A DNA stretch of 47,898 bases from assembly GCA_003164675.1 (NCBI GenBank), contig PLTX01000039.1, positions 1 to 47,898 on the forward strand. The letters are read 5' to 3'. Made by a program: the position numbers and the translations under genes. Below are positions 16,742-24,966 of this stretch, piece after piece. Every line of letters starts with the position of its first letter. Within the stretch, counting starts at the first letter, position 1. The notes below the pieces were generated by a model. The model saw only the letters and a program-made list of their open reading frames with translations. It did not search any database and was not told where the DNA came from. This DNA is from Verrucomicrobiota bacterium. GTDB lineage: Bacteria > Verrucomicrobiota > Verrucomicrobiia > Palsa-1439.

Positions 16742-18793
16742 ATGGATAATTCGGTCTCGGACTCTGAACCGAGGCTGCCGCGCCTGATGCGGTCGCGAGT
16801 GAAGCGACTGCTGCTTGGCGCGCCCCGCAACCTGCGCGACCCGTCCATTGGCCACAAAATCTCACTGATCGCTTTTCTCGCCTGGGTCGGCCTGGGCGCC
16901 GACGGGTTGTCGTCGTCGTCGTACGGACCTGAGGAAGCCTTCCGCGCCCTGGGAAGTCATCTGTATCTGGCGGTGTTCCTTGGGCTGGCCACGGCCGCAA
17001 CCGTGTTCATTATCTCGTACGCCTATAGCCGTATCATCGAACATTTCCCCGGCGGCGGCGGCGGTTACATTGTGGCGACCGAATTGCTCGGCTCCTCGGC
17101 CGGCGTGGTTTCGGGGTGCGCCCTCCTCGTGGACTACGTACTCACGATCACCGTCTCCATCGCCAGCGGTGCGGACGCGTTGTTCAGCCTCTTGCCATTG
17201 TCGTTCCAACATTTCAAGTTGCTCGTCGAGTTCGCCGCCATCCTGTTTCTCGTGCTGATGAATTTGCGCGGCGTCAAGGAATCGGTCTCCATGCTCGTGC
17301 CGATTTTTCTGACGTTTGTCGGGACCCATATCGTCTTGATCTTCGGTGGCTTGCTGATGCACTCCCGCGATTTTCCTGCGGTCGCGCACGACGCGCACAC
17401 GAGCTTCAACCAGGGTATGAGCGAACTGGGCATGTGGGGGATGTTCGTCCTCTTCCTGCGCGCCTATTCGATCGGTGGTGGCACTTACACGGGAATCGAA
17501 GCGGTGTCGAATGGCCTGGCGATCATGCGGGAACCGAAAGTGGAAACAGGAAAGCGAACCATGAGGTATATGGCAATCTCGCTGGCCGCGACAGCCGCCG
17601 GCCTGTTGTTCTGCTATATGTTGTTTCGTGTATCGCCCGTCGAGGGCAGAACGCTCAACGCCGTGCTCGCCGACAAATTCGCCGGCGGGTTCAAGCTTGG
17701 ATCCCTACCCGTCGGCGTCTGGTTCGTCGGCATCACGATCCTCTCCGAGGCTGTGCTCCTGCTTGTGGCCGCCCAAACCGGCTTTATCGACGGTCCCCGC
17801 GTCATGGCCAATATGGCCATCGATTCCTGGCTGCCCCGCCGATTTGCCGCGCTGTCCGATCGGCTGACCAGCCAGAACGGCGTGTTGCTGATGGGGATCA
17901 CCGCCGGCATGGCGCTGGCCTACACGCACGGCGACATCCATATCCTCGTCGTCATGTACAGCATCAATGTCTTCGCCACGTTCTCGCTCTCCGAATTCGG
18001 CATGTCGCGGTTCTGGGTCCGACATCGCAAAACGGACAAAAAATGGCTGCAACACCTGAGCGTTCACGCCACCGGCCTGGTGTTGTGCCTTTCCATCCTT
18101 ACCGTCATGATCACCATGAAACTGCGTGAAGGCGGCTGGATCACGCTCGCGTTCACCTGCCTGTGCGTCCTCGGGTGTTTCGCCATCCGCCATCATTATC
18201 GCGTCTTCACCCAACGCCTGCGCCAGGTCGAAGCCGCCCTCGAAGATATTCCCGCTGATCCGACCCGAACAACACCGCCGTTTGACCCGAAGAAACCCAC
18301 CGCCGTGATTCTCGTCGGCGGCTTCGCCAAACTGGGCGTTCATTGCATGCTCAACATCTTCCGCATTTTCCCGCGGTCCTTCACCAACGTGGTCTTCGTC
18401 TCCATCGGCGTGCCCAACTCCGACTTCTTCAAAGGCGGCAGCCGCGTCGAAGAACTCGAGGAACGGACCCGCGCATCCCTGAGTCGCTACATTGAAATCG
18501 CCAATCGCCTCGGCATTCCGGCCGAGTCCACCTATCGCATCGGAACCGACATCGTCAACGAGGTCTCCGAAGCCTGCGTCGATCTCGCCAAAAAATATCC
18601 GCACGCCGTCTTCTTTGCGGGCGAAGTGGTGTTCGACGAGCCGAAGTGGTACGACCGCATCCTCCACAACGAAACCGCCTACGCCATCCAACGACGACTC
18701 CGCTTTGCCGGCGTCCCCATCGTCATCCTGCCCATCCGCCTGTTCCGCAACCAGAAAATCACGCCACCGTCCCCCTCGCCCGCCCCCGCATGA
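16742..18793 (+). CDS. kimA: KimA-like (YdaO) potassium transporter, APC superfamily
   Basis: A 683-residue membrane protein with about 12 hydrophobic helices followed by a cytosolic C-terminal domain from residue 490. The first helix carries DGLSSSSYGPEEAF, and the third region PGGGGGYIVA and LLVDYVLTITVSIASG match KimA closely. The C-terminal USP-like domain ends with the RILHNETAYAIQRRLRF segment also found in KimA. KimA imports potassium with protons and is inhibited by c-di-AMP; the c-di-AMP riboswitch directly upstream supports this assignment over a generic amino-acid permease. I chose the ATG at 16742. A TTG at 16730 with AGAGAAG four bases before it is a possible alternative start, and the open frame extends further upstream through the riboswitch. 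Confidence 0.9.
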   Translation: MDNSVSDSEPRLPRLMRSRVKRLLLGAPRNLRDPSIGHKISLIAFLAWVGLGADGLSSSSYGPEEAFRALGSHLYLAVFLGLATAATVFIISYAYSRIIEHFPGGGGGYIVATELLGSSAGVVSGCALLVDYVLTITVSIASGADALFSLLPLSFQHFKLLVEFAAILFLVLMNLRGVKESVSMLVPIFLTFVGTHIVLIFGGLLMHSRDFPAVAHDAHTSFNQGMSELGMWGMFVLFLRAYSIGGGTYTGIEAVSNGLAIMREPKVETGKRTMRYMAISLAATAAGLLFCYMLFRVSPVEGRTLNAVLADKFAGGFKLGSLPVGVWFVGITILSEAVLLLVAAQTGFIDGPRVMANMAIDSWLPRRFAALSDRLTSQNGVLLMGITAGMALAYTHGDIHILVVMYSINVFATFSLSEFGMSRFWVRHRKTDKKWLQHLSVHATGLVLCLSILTVMITMKLREGGWITLAFTCLCVLGCFAIRHHYRVFTQRLRQVEAALEDIPADPTRTTPPFDPKKPTAVILVGGFAKLGVHCMLNIFRIFPRSFTNVVFVSIGVPNSDFFKGGSRVEELEERTRASLSRYIEIANRLGIPAESTYRIGTDIVNEVSEACVDLAKKYPHAVFFAGEVVFDEPKWYDRILHNETAYAIQRRLRFAGVPIVILPIRLFRNQKITPPSPSPAPA

Positions 18794-18901
18794 GTTAACC
18801 CACGCGGCGACGCGAACGGGCCGGAACGAACCAAACCGAGAGGCAAGGGCATGATCTAGTGTCGTTTTGACACCCGTATGGAGACGCATACGGCCCGAAA
18901 C

Positions 18902-19030
18902 CTGCCAAACGAAGCCAATTCTAGCAAAACGAAGCCAAGTGACAAAATGGCACACTTGGACTCCTAACACATTCTCCCTCAAGCTAATCCACATTCTCTA
19001 ACACCCCGGAAAATTGGCTTCGTTTGGCAG
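18902..19030. repeat. GGCTTCGTTT dispersed repeat, three copies in two orientations
   Basis: A perfect 19-base inverted repeat is formed by CTGCCAAACGAAGCCAATT (18902-18920) and AATTGGCTTCGTTTGGCAG (19012-19030). A third, diverged copy AGCAAAACGAAGCCAA (18923-18938) follows the first. Translated on the minus strand the copies read WLRFA and GFVWQ. I recall such WLRFVK/GFVWQ words scattered in Planctomycetes and Verrucomicrobia genomes; that spread is not testable here. Confidence 0.7.
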
Positions 19031-19056
19031 AATTACATATTATGGGGCCTACCCCC

Positions 19057-19440
19057 CCCCTGCCCTGTCTACCCTGAGCAGCGTCGAAGGGAGCGCGGTC
19101 GAAGGGCCTGCCCTGAGCCCATCGAACGGGTCCCAGGCGAAACGCCGTCTCCTGCTGTAGCGACGGCGCTCTGTCGCCATGAATCGGGTCGTTTGGAGGG
19201 CAAGCCTCCCGGCGAGCCGCATCCCCGGCCCCACCCCTTATGTCAAAGCCGAGCGGCGAGGGTAGCCGCGAGACGGCCTCGTGTAGTTTCGAGGCCCGCA
19301 GGGCGCAGTGAGGGAGACCGAACGGAGCCAACCGAGCCGCTGGTAGCGGCGGAGCCGTAGCGAAGCGAAGACGCGACCGCGTAGTGTCCTGCGTCGCAAA
19401 CGCAACGCCGCAGGTTCACCCCGATTCCGAGGTCGGGGCG
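19057..19440. repeat. Mosaic of low-complexity and palindromic repeats
   Basis: This gene-poor stretch begins with a run of C, then alternates CCCTGAGC and GTCGAAGGG words (19071-19130) of the kind that forms dispersed repeat clusters. A TGTAGCGACGGCGCTCTGTC element at 19156-19178 resembles the palindromic unit at 31714-31779. A final GC-rich block (19247-19430) has many short inverted repeats such as GCCGCTGGTAGCGGC. No coding signal is convincing on either strand. Confidence 0.5.
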
Positions 19441-19759
19441 GCCCACCCGGGCGAGCCGAGCGGGCGCGAGCAAGTGCAAAACAATCCCCTATACTTATCA
19501 AAGAACAACAACTGCGCCGAACATACATTATTGCAAGCAGACTGTCCAGTCCATTCTGATGGCCGGTCAAAAAAAAGCAAACGGTGTAGGCCCCGAAGCG
19601 GAGCCTTCGACACGCGAGCACGTCGTCTCCCAGCTCGCAACCGAGCAGACCGGCCAGCAGCGACACCACCGCCGCGCCGACGATCAGTATCAGGCAAGAC
19701 CTCAGGTTGACGGAGAGAATCGAGTTGGGAATCAGCACCGCTTCTTCGGGATCGAACAC
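19238..19759 (-). CDS. Doubtful membrane protein running into repeat DNA
   Basis: This open frame of 173 codons begins with a GTG eight bases after the hydrolase stop. Its first 80 residues include a plausible membrane helix (LILIVGAAVVSLLAGLLG). From about residue 95 the sequence is arginine-rich and encoded by the repeat mosaic, so the natural C-terminus is probably lost or the frame is accidental. There is no strong ribosome site. I recognise no family. Confidence 0.22.
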   Translation of the reverse strand: MFDPEEAVLIPNSILSVNLRSCLILIVGAAVVSLLAGLLGCELGDDVLACRRLRFGAYTVCFFLTGHQNGLDSLLAIMYVRRSCCSLISIGDCFALARARSARPGGPPRPRNRGEPAALRLRRRTLRGRVFASLRLRRYQRLGWLRSVSLTAPCGPRNYTRPSRGYPRRSALT

Positions 19760-19767
19760 CGACCGGA

Positions 19768-20685
19768 TTATGGCGTTGGTTCTTTGGGCGCCGTCGCGCT
19801 GGTTTGGGTCGAGGAAACCGTATCCGCGGACTTGTCCTTGGATTCTCCATGCACAAATTGGTCGATCTTGTCGTAGTAGGTATCGAACGATTTGACGAAT
19901 GCGTCCCGGTGAGAACCATGAATCTCCACGAGTTCCTTCGGGTCATGCGCCAGAACGTAGAGCCGCCGGGAGTCATTGAACGGCACCAGTTCATCGTCGC
20001 TGCTGTGGATCATCAGGACCGGAACGCGTACGTCGCCGATTTTCTTGATGGAATCGAATTGATTGCGCAACAGGTATTGCCACGGGATCAACGGCCAGTC
20101 GTCCTCGATCTTCTCGAGGATCGACGCGTTTGCCCCCTCCGTGATCAACCCCGCCATCGTCACCCGCGTGGCCAGATCGATGGCCACCGCCGCGCCGAGG
20201 TCTTCGCCACAAACATAAAGCCGCCCGGGTTTCACGCTGCGCTTGTCAACCAGATAGAAATAGGCGGCTACCGCGTCGCCGGTTAACCCGTTCTCGCTGG
20301 GGGCGCCGCCGCTCGCGCCGTAGCCGTGGTAATCGATGGCAAACACGTCCAGTCCCATATCATGGAAGAGACGGATCTTCTCCAGGCTGTCGCTCATGTT
20401 CCCCGCGCGACCGTGGAAGAACAAGAGCGTTCGGGCCGCGGCAGGGGTTCCGGATGGCTGGTCCAGCGACTGGGCCGGGATGAACCAACCTTGGATGTTC
20501 ACACCGTCGTCCGACGTAAGCGCGATGCTGTCGAAGGGCATCCCGACGTCACGAGGCGTCTGTTTGACGAACGTGGTGGGCACATAGACGAACTCCTGCT
20601 CGTAGTCGTACATTACGAGATAGACGCCACCCGCCACCAGCGCCAGCAAAATGAACCGAACCCACAATCGCGTCTTGCGTTTCAT
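19768..20685 (-). CDS. Membrane-anchored alpha/beta hydrolase with Asp at the nucleophile position
   Basis: A 305-residue protein with an N-terminal membrane anchor (residues 9-25, VRFILLALVAGGVYLVM) and an alpha/beta hydrolase domain related to the BEM46/FrsA-type group. The oxyanion segment LLFFHGRAGN and IDYHGYGASGG are typical. The acid is in HSSDDELVPF and the histidine in HGSHRDAF. The nucleophile elbow reads VCGEDLGAA, with aspartate at position 162 where the family normally has serine (GxSxG). It could therefore use an aspartate nucleophile or be inactive. The ATG at 20685 is preceded by a possible promoter. Substrate is unknown. Confidence 0.88.
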   Translation of the reverse strand: MKRKTRLWVRFILLALVAGGVYLVMYDYEQEFVYVPTTFVKQTPRDVGMPFDSIALTSDDGVNIQGWFIPAQSLDQPSGTPAAARTLLFFHGRAGNMSDSLEKIRLFHDMGLDVFAIDYHGYGASGGAPSENGLTGDAVAAYFYLVDKRSVKPGRLYVCGEDLGAAVAIDLATRVTMAGLITEGANASILEKIEDDWPLIPWQYLLRNQFDSIKKIGDVRVPVLMIHSSDDELVPFNDSRRLYVLAHDPKELVEIHGSHRDAFVKSFDTYYDKIDQFVHGESKDKSADTVSSTQTSATAPKEPTP

Positions 20686-20716
20686 GTAACAATGCGCCTG
20701 TCCTTGGCCAACTCAG

Positions 20717-20745
20717 TACATACTGGCATCCGCCATGCCGCGCAA
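20717..20745 (-). promoter_or_regulatory. Possible promoter of the alpha/beta hydrolase gene
   Basis: On the minus strand TTGCGC (20740-20745) and TATGTA (20717-20722) are separated by 17 bases and lie 32 bases before the ATG. Both hexamers deviate from consensus. Confidence 0.35.
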
Positions 20746-21125
20746 CCCGAAAATCGGTGTCGTAGATCCGCTCAGAAATGGCACCGTCAGGAATGCCGAT
20801 TCGCACCGTCGTCGTGCCGTCACCATTCGAAATCACAAAATCTCGCCGCGCGCGCGCGCAACGGGGATTTTATTCTCAATTCTCAGAAGCGGCATATTCC
20901 CTGCTCAATTCTGTCACGTCCACGGCGAGGCCTCCTCATGGCGCAACCTATTGCCACCAAGACGGACGTTGGGAAATGGTCACCGCGCGCGACTCTACGG
21001 GATGGCGCCACGGCTGTCTCGGCGACCTCCAAAAACCCTGCAATATGAAGTCGCTCAACCAGCTTGTCCGCAACATCCTCGACTCGGGGCTGTAAGGCCG
21101 ACTTCCCGCTCAGGGCGCGAACCCG
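20746..21125. other. Intergenic stretch without a supported gene
   Basis: About 380 bases between the hydrolase promoter and the pcm stop. It contains a GC dinucleotide run near 20850 and a 16-codon frame at 21044-21094 without a ribosome site. I see no RNA gene, terminator or conserved element. Confidence 0.5.
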
Positions 21126-21866
21126 TTACTTGGCAGGCTCGCGCGTCAGCGGCACGAACAGCACGGGGGCCACGTTGCGGGTCGAGACGGTTCCGTCGAT
21201 GTCTTTCTCCACGAGCAGGAGCGATTGTTCACCGTGCGGTTCGCCGACGGGGATCACCATGCGGCCACCCCGCTTGAGCTGCTCGATCAACGGTGGCGGG
21301 ACGTGTTCCGCGCCCGCGGTCACAATGATGGCTTCGAATGGCGCTTGTTCGGGCCAACCGAGGTAGCCGTCTCCTCGTTTGACGTGAATATTCTTGTAAC
21401 CGAGTCGTTGGAGACGATCGGCCGATTCTTTGGCCAGCGCCTCAATGATCTCAACCGAATAAACTTCCTCGGCGATCTCCGCCAGTATCGCCGCCTGGTA
21501 TCCCGAACCCGTGCCGACTTCCAGGATCTTCGCGCCTGGACTCAGGTGCAGCAGTTCGGTCATCAGCGCGACGACGTATGGCTGGGAAATGGTCTGTCCG
21601 TGACCGATAGGGAGTGGATGGTCCTCGTAGGCGGCATCGGCCCATTGCTCGGGCACGAACTCGTGCCGCGGGACCTTGCGCATCGCGGCAAGTACGCGGG
21701 CATCAGAAACCCCGCGCGATTCGATTTGTTCCCGAACCATACGGTCGCGGCTCGCGCGAAAATCAGCCGCCTCCATGCTCGTTGCAGCCAGCGCCGCCGC
21801 TGCAACGCTCCATCTTAACGCCAATATGAGCAGTTCACGTGGCGTCTTCTTCGGGCAACGAACCAT
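21126..21866 (-). CDS. pcm: Protein-L-isoaspartate O-methyltransferase with a signal peptide
   Basis: Repairs isoaspartyl residues in damaged proteins using S-adenosylmethionine. The diagnostic blocks are VPRHEFVP, PIGHGQTISQPYVVALM, the SAM motif EVGTGSGYQAAILAEI, AIIVTAGAEHVPPPLIEQL and GGRMVIPVG. The catalytic core starts near residue 40. The first 34 residues (RELLILALRWSVAAAALAAT) look like a signal peptide, so this copy may act in the periplasm. An internal ATG at 21776 would make a cytosolic protein. The ATG at 21866 lies inside the ferritin gene, overlapping it by 32 bases, which suggests coupling. At 246 residues it is longer than cytosolic Pcm (about 210), consistent with export. 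Confidence 0.93.
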   Translation of the reverse strand: MVRCPKKTPRELLILALRWSVAAAALAATSMEAADFRASRDRMVREQIESRGVSDARVLAAMRKVPRHEFVPEQWADAAYEDHPLPIGHGQTISQPYVVALMTELLHLSPGAKILEVGTGSGYQAAILAEIAEEVYSVEIIEALAKESADRLQRLGYKNIHVKRGDGYLGWPEQAPFEAIIVTAGAEHVPPPLIEQLKRGGRMVIPVGEPHGEQSLLLVEKDIDGTVSTRNVAPVLFVPLTREPAK

Positions 21867-22353
21867 GGCCGCCTTTGCGGGCCAGATACTCCTCGACGCG
21901 CAGCAGCCCTTCTTCGCCCGCGCGACGAATCACTTTGAGAAGATTATCCATCGAGGAGACTTCTTCCAGCTGTTCCTTGACAAACCACTGCAGGAAATTG
22001 TCCGTGGTGTAATTGACTTCCTTCTTCGCCAGATCGACGAGCTTGTGAATCTGCCGGGTTACCTCGACTTCCCAGTCGAGCGAGAGTTGTACGGCTTCCT
22101 TGGCGGAGGCGAATTTGTTTTTGGGGGCCTTGACGGCGGGAATGACCACTTCGCCGTCTGCTTCGACAAGGAATCTCACGAAGCGCATGGCGTGGTCGCG
22201 CTCTTCCTCGGCCTGCAGGTAGAAATGGGCGGCCAATTGCGGCAGCGCTTCCTTGTCGAAATGCGCAGCGATCGCCACGTATTGCAGTGAAGCGCCGAAT
22301 TCGTTGCCGATTTGCTGGTTGATCGCGTCGTTGATCTTTTTGCTGATAAGCAT
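21835..22353 (-). CDS. ftnA: Non-haem ferritin
   Basis: A 172-residue four-helix iron-storage protein. The ferroxidase ligands are visible: Glu in GNEFGASLQY, the EEERDHA pair in helix B, EVEVTRQI in helix C and the FVKEQLEEV segment in helix D. The ATG at 22353 (MLISKKINDAINQQ) is the usual family start, although the frame stays open to 22560. Iron enters as Fe(II), is oxidised at this centre, and is stored as a mineral in the 24-mer cage. The exported pcm gene overlaps its 3' end, and the sigma-region-2-like gene is 40 bases upstream, so the three may form an oxidative or ageing stress unit. That grouping is inference. Confidence 0.93.
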   Translation of the reverse strand: MLISKKINDAINQQIGNEFGASLQYVAIAAHFDKEALPQLAAHFYLQAEEERDHAMRFVRFLVEADGEVVIPAVKAPKNKFASAKEAVQLSLDWEVEVTRQIHKLVDLAKKEVNYTTDNFLQWFVKEQLEEVSSMDNLLKVIRRAGEEGLLRVEEYLARKGGHGSLPEEDAT

Positions 22354-22393
22354 GACGCTGGTAAAATGCGACGGCCGGAAGGCGAATGCAATT

Positions 22394-22798
22394 CTATTTT
22401 CCGCCCAGCCCGTCTTCACGTGTCGGCGGGGCAGCCGGTGGAGCCGGCTCGCGAGACATCTTGTTCTTGGCGAGAAACATGGACTGACGCGCAAACGCGA
22501 TGGCGAATTCGCGGAAGTCCTCCCGTTGTTTGATTTTGTAGGCCTTGATGGCCTCACCAACGGCCTCCTGGCCGATCTTGTAAAGGAGTTCGGGGTTCAC
22601 CTGACGTTGCGCCACTTCCGCCGTCAGCACGCGCAGGTTCTGGTCGATCAACTTCAAAATCTCTTCGCGGGCGTGACGGCCGAGAAGGCCTTTGGCCTTC
22701 TTGACCAGCGCCCGGTCGATCTCGCAGTCTGGCGAACCACTTCCCCCCAACGACGCGTAATCGAGTCGAATCACCGGCTTATCTTGTTTCTCTGGCAT
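22394..22798 (-). CDS. Small protein resembling sigma-70 region 2, without regions 3 and 4
   Basis: A 134-residue cytosolic protein. The central segment reads LIDQNLRVLTAEVAQRQ, then LLYKIGQEAVGEAIKAY, then REDFREFAIAFARQSM. Laid beside primary sigma factors, these match NLRLVVSIAK, DLIQEGNIGLMKAV and GFKFSTYATWWIRQAI in order and spacing, which is the core- and -10-binding region 2. The aromatic residues used for promoter melting are missing, and nothing like region 4 follows; the C-terminus is short and proline-rich. I infer a degenerate sigma-like protein that might bind RNA polymerase, but the resemblance is by eye. The ATG at 22798 (MPEKQDKPVIRLDY) is preferred to 22897. Confidence 0.8.
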   Translation of the reverse strand: MPEKQDKPVIRLDYASLGGSGSPDCEIDRALVKKAKGLLGRHAREEILKLIDQNLRVLTAEVAQRQVNPELLYKIGQEAVGEAIKAYKIKQREDFREFAIAFARQSMFLAKNKMSREPAPPAAPPTREDGLGGK

Positions 22799-22907
22799 AC
22801 GAGAACAATTTAAATGCCTGCAAATATGGGAAATGTACAGACAAAACGTAGCGGGTTGATCTGTCGAGACGACCAATGCTAGTCCCGCGATCAGCACGTC
22901 TAATCCG

Positions 22908-23846
22908 TCAAGCTTTTCGCGCCACCCATCGGATCGTGCGTTCCATCACCGACATCGACATCAGGACGCTGATATGACCATGCTGCGGACGCCACAACTC
23001 CGGCCCGCCCCATGCCTCGCACAACTCCTCAAGCGTCGCGATTGGCGCAAACAAATCATGTTCGGAGGCGACTACAAGGATGTTGTTGGGAGTCACCTTC
23101 GGTCGGTGGGTGGCGAGGTTCAATGAATCAAGTCGCACTCTCGCATCGCCCAGACTGCGGCGAATCGGCGCGCAAAAATCCACTTCCGCAATAAGCCGAT
23201 CCATCCGTGCCACCGGCGTCATTAAGACGGCAAAATCCACGCGCGATTCCACGCACACCAACATCCCGCTCAGCCATGCCCCCAGCGAGATGCCCCACAA
23301 CCCGATCCGCGGACAGCCCTGTTCCTTCAGCCACGCGATCAGAGCGCGCGCATCGGCCATCGCTTGATGGGCGGCTTGCGCCACGTGCACCAGGTCACCC
23401 GACAGGAAGTTGTGGGCGGCCTGCCGGCCACGAGGCTTGCGCCGGCTGTGGTAGGGCAACTCAAACATGGCCACGTTCACACCCCGCTTTGTCAGCCGCC
23501 GGGCGAGATGGGGAAACAACGTGCGATAGGCTGTCTGCGCATTCCAGCCATGCAGCAAAACAAGCGTCGGCTTGCCCGGCCATGGTTTCGATGCGGTGTA
23601 GAGCCGACCGTGCACCGTGTTGTTTCGCTTCCACGGCGACGGGACAGGAGACGCGAACTGAAACCTGCGCTTGGTGACGAATCGCAAGTCCTTCGGTGCG
23701 GTAACGAGGCCGCCGAGGAAATCCGGATGGTCCAGCACCGCTTGGGCCCGGGCCGCCAGGCCCTCCGTGTCCGCGGCATCACGCACGTTCAAGCGCGCCA
23801 ATTGAATCGTGCACCAGTCCAGTTGTTTGGCCAGGGCCGCCCGCAT
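22908..23846 (-). CDS. Alpha/beta hydrolase downstream of trpD
   Basis: A 312-residue soluble protein with an alpha/beta hydrolase core. The oxyanion segment is TLVLLHGWNAQ, the nucleophile elbow is LWGISLGAWLSG with the expected serine, the acid is in VVASEHDLFAP and the histidine in QHGHISVLM. About 90 residues precede the core (MRAALAKQLDWCTIQLARL) and are not a signal peptide. The ATG at 23846 lies eight bases after the trpD stop, so the two are probably co-transcribed. Substrate is unknown, and there is no evidence of a role in tryptophan synthesis beyond position. Confidence 0.86.
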   Translation of the reverse strand: MRAALAKQLDWCTIQLARLNVRDAADTEGLAARAQAVLDHPDFLGGLVTAPKDLRFVTKRRFQFASPVPSPWKRNNTVHGRLYTASKPWPGKPTLVLLHGWNAQTAYRTLFPHLARRLTKRGVNVAMFELPYHSRRKPRGRQAAHNFLSGDLVHVAQAAHQAMADARALIAWLKEQGCPRIGLWGISLGAWLSGMLVCVESRVDFAVLMTPVARMDRLIAEVDFCAPIRRSLGDARVRLDSLNLATHRPKVTPNNILVVASEHDLFAPIATLEELCEAWGGPELWRPQHGHISVLMSMSVMERTIRWVARKA

Positions 23847-23854
23847 GAGAAAGC

Positions 23855-24907
23855 TTACTCTCGATTTGTCGCCTCGACAAACCGATCCAGCCGCTGCAAT
23901 GCTTTGCCGCTGTCGATTAATTCCGCCGCCAGATTCCACCCGCTGGTGAAGTCAGCGGCCTTTTCAGCAACCACAAGCGCCGCGGCCGCGTTCAACAGCA
24001 CAATGTCGCGGCGCGCTCCGCGGTCCTTGCCGCCGAGCACGTCTCGGACGATGCCGGCGTTTGTTGCCGGATCGCCGCCCGTCAACTCCTCGGGTTTCAC
24101 CGTGACCCCGCGCCACGAGGTGTGCGGCACCCGGAAATCACGCTCGGTGTGTTCGATGCGTCCCGCCCACAGCTCCGCCATGGTATTGACGCCCATCGTT
24201 GACAGCTCGTCGAGCCCGTCTCCATGCACCACCATGGCGTGCTTCAACCCGAGCAAGCGGAGCACTTCCGCAAATCTCGGAACCAGCGTACGGTCGAATA
24301 CCCCGACGAGTTGATGTTTGGGATAAGCGGGATTGACCAGCGGCCCGAGAATGTTGAATACCGTGCGCTGCTTTCGCTCCGCCAGCGCGCGCCTTACCGT
24401 CGTGATCGCCTTGAACGCCGGATGGTAGAACGGCGCAAATAGGAACGTCACCCCCGCGGTCTCCAGGCACTGCCGCGCCGCTTTGGGCGGCAGTTCGATT
24501 TTCGCGCCCAATGCCGCCAGCACATCCGCGCTGCCGCACTTGCTGGTGATGGCGCGATTACCGTGCTTGGCCACGGCTACACCCGCCGCTGCGGCCACGA
24601 AGATCGTACACGACGAGATGTTGAACGTGTGCGCCATGTCCGCGCCTGTTCCGACAACATCCAGCACCACGCCCCCGAATTTTGCGGGATCAATCTGTGG
24701 ATCGACCGCGCGCGCCCGAAGCTCCGTGGCAAACGCCGCGATTTCCTCGGCCGTCTCGCCCTTCCGCGCCAGCGCCGTGAGAAACTCGGCCTTGCTGCCT
24801 TCTGTCACTGCCTCATCGAGTAAAGCGCGCATCCCTTCCGCCACCTCGCTGCGCGAAAGATCCGCACGTGATGTCAGCTTACTGGTCAGTGTGCCCAAAG
24901 CCGTCAT
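23855..24907 (-). CDS. trpD: Anthranilate phosphoribosyltransferase
   Basis: Transfers the phosphoribosyl group of PRPP to anthranilate, the second step of the tryptophan branch. The PRPP-binding loop is DVVGTGADMAHTFNISS. Further family blocks are VAKHGNRAITSKCGSADVLAALG, of which KHGNR and the SKCGSAD step are diagnostic, LFAPFYHPAFK and FNILGPLVNPA. The ATG at 24907 (MTALGTLTSKL) is preferred over 24976; the length of 350 residues is normal. Other trp genes are absent from the window, so the pathway is dispersed. A terminator at 24966-25004 separates it from rpmA. Confidence 0.95.
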   Translation of the reverse strand: MTALGTLTSKLTSRADLSRSEVAEGMRALLDEAVTEGSKAEFLTALARKGETAEEIAAFATELRARAVDPQIDPAKFGGVVLDVVGTGADMAHTFNISSCTIFVAAAAGVAVAKHGNRAITSKCGSADVLAALGAKIELPPKAARQCLETAGVTFLFAPFYHPAFKAITTVRRALAERKQRTVFNILGPLVNPAYPKHQLVGVFDRTLVPRFAEVLRLLGLKHAMVVHGDGLDELSTMGVNTMAELWAGRIEHTERDFRVPHTSWRGVTVKPEELTGGDPATNAGIVRDVLGGKDRGARRDIVLLNAAAALVVAEKAADFTSGWNLAAELIDSGKALQRLDRFVEATNRE

Positions 24908-24966
24908 GGGCGAAAAGTTTACCACAAAATGCCAGAAGAATGTTGATAGGAGGCCGGCCGGTGGCC

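Noticed and set aside
17705-18994. 429-codon frame antisense to the kimA-like gene
   Set aside because: It is a shadow of a well-supported gene; only its first part, outside kimA, is informative, as repeat sequence.
21044-21094. 16-codon frame (MKSLNQLVRNILDSGL) in an intergenic gap
   Set aside because: No ribosome site or context; too short to support.
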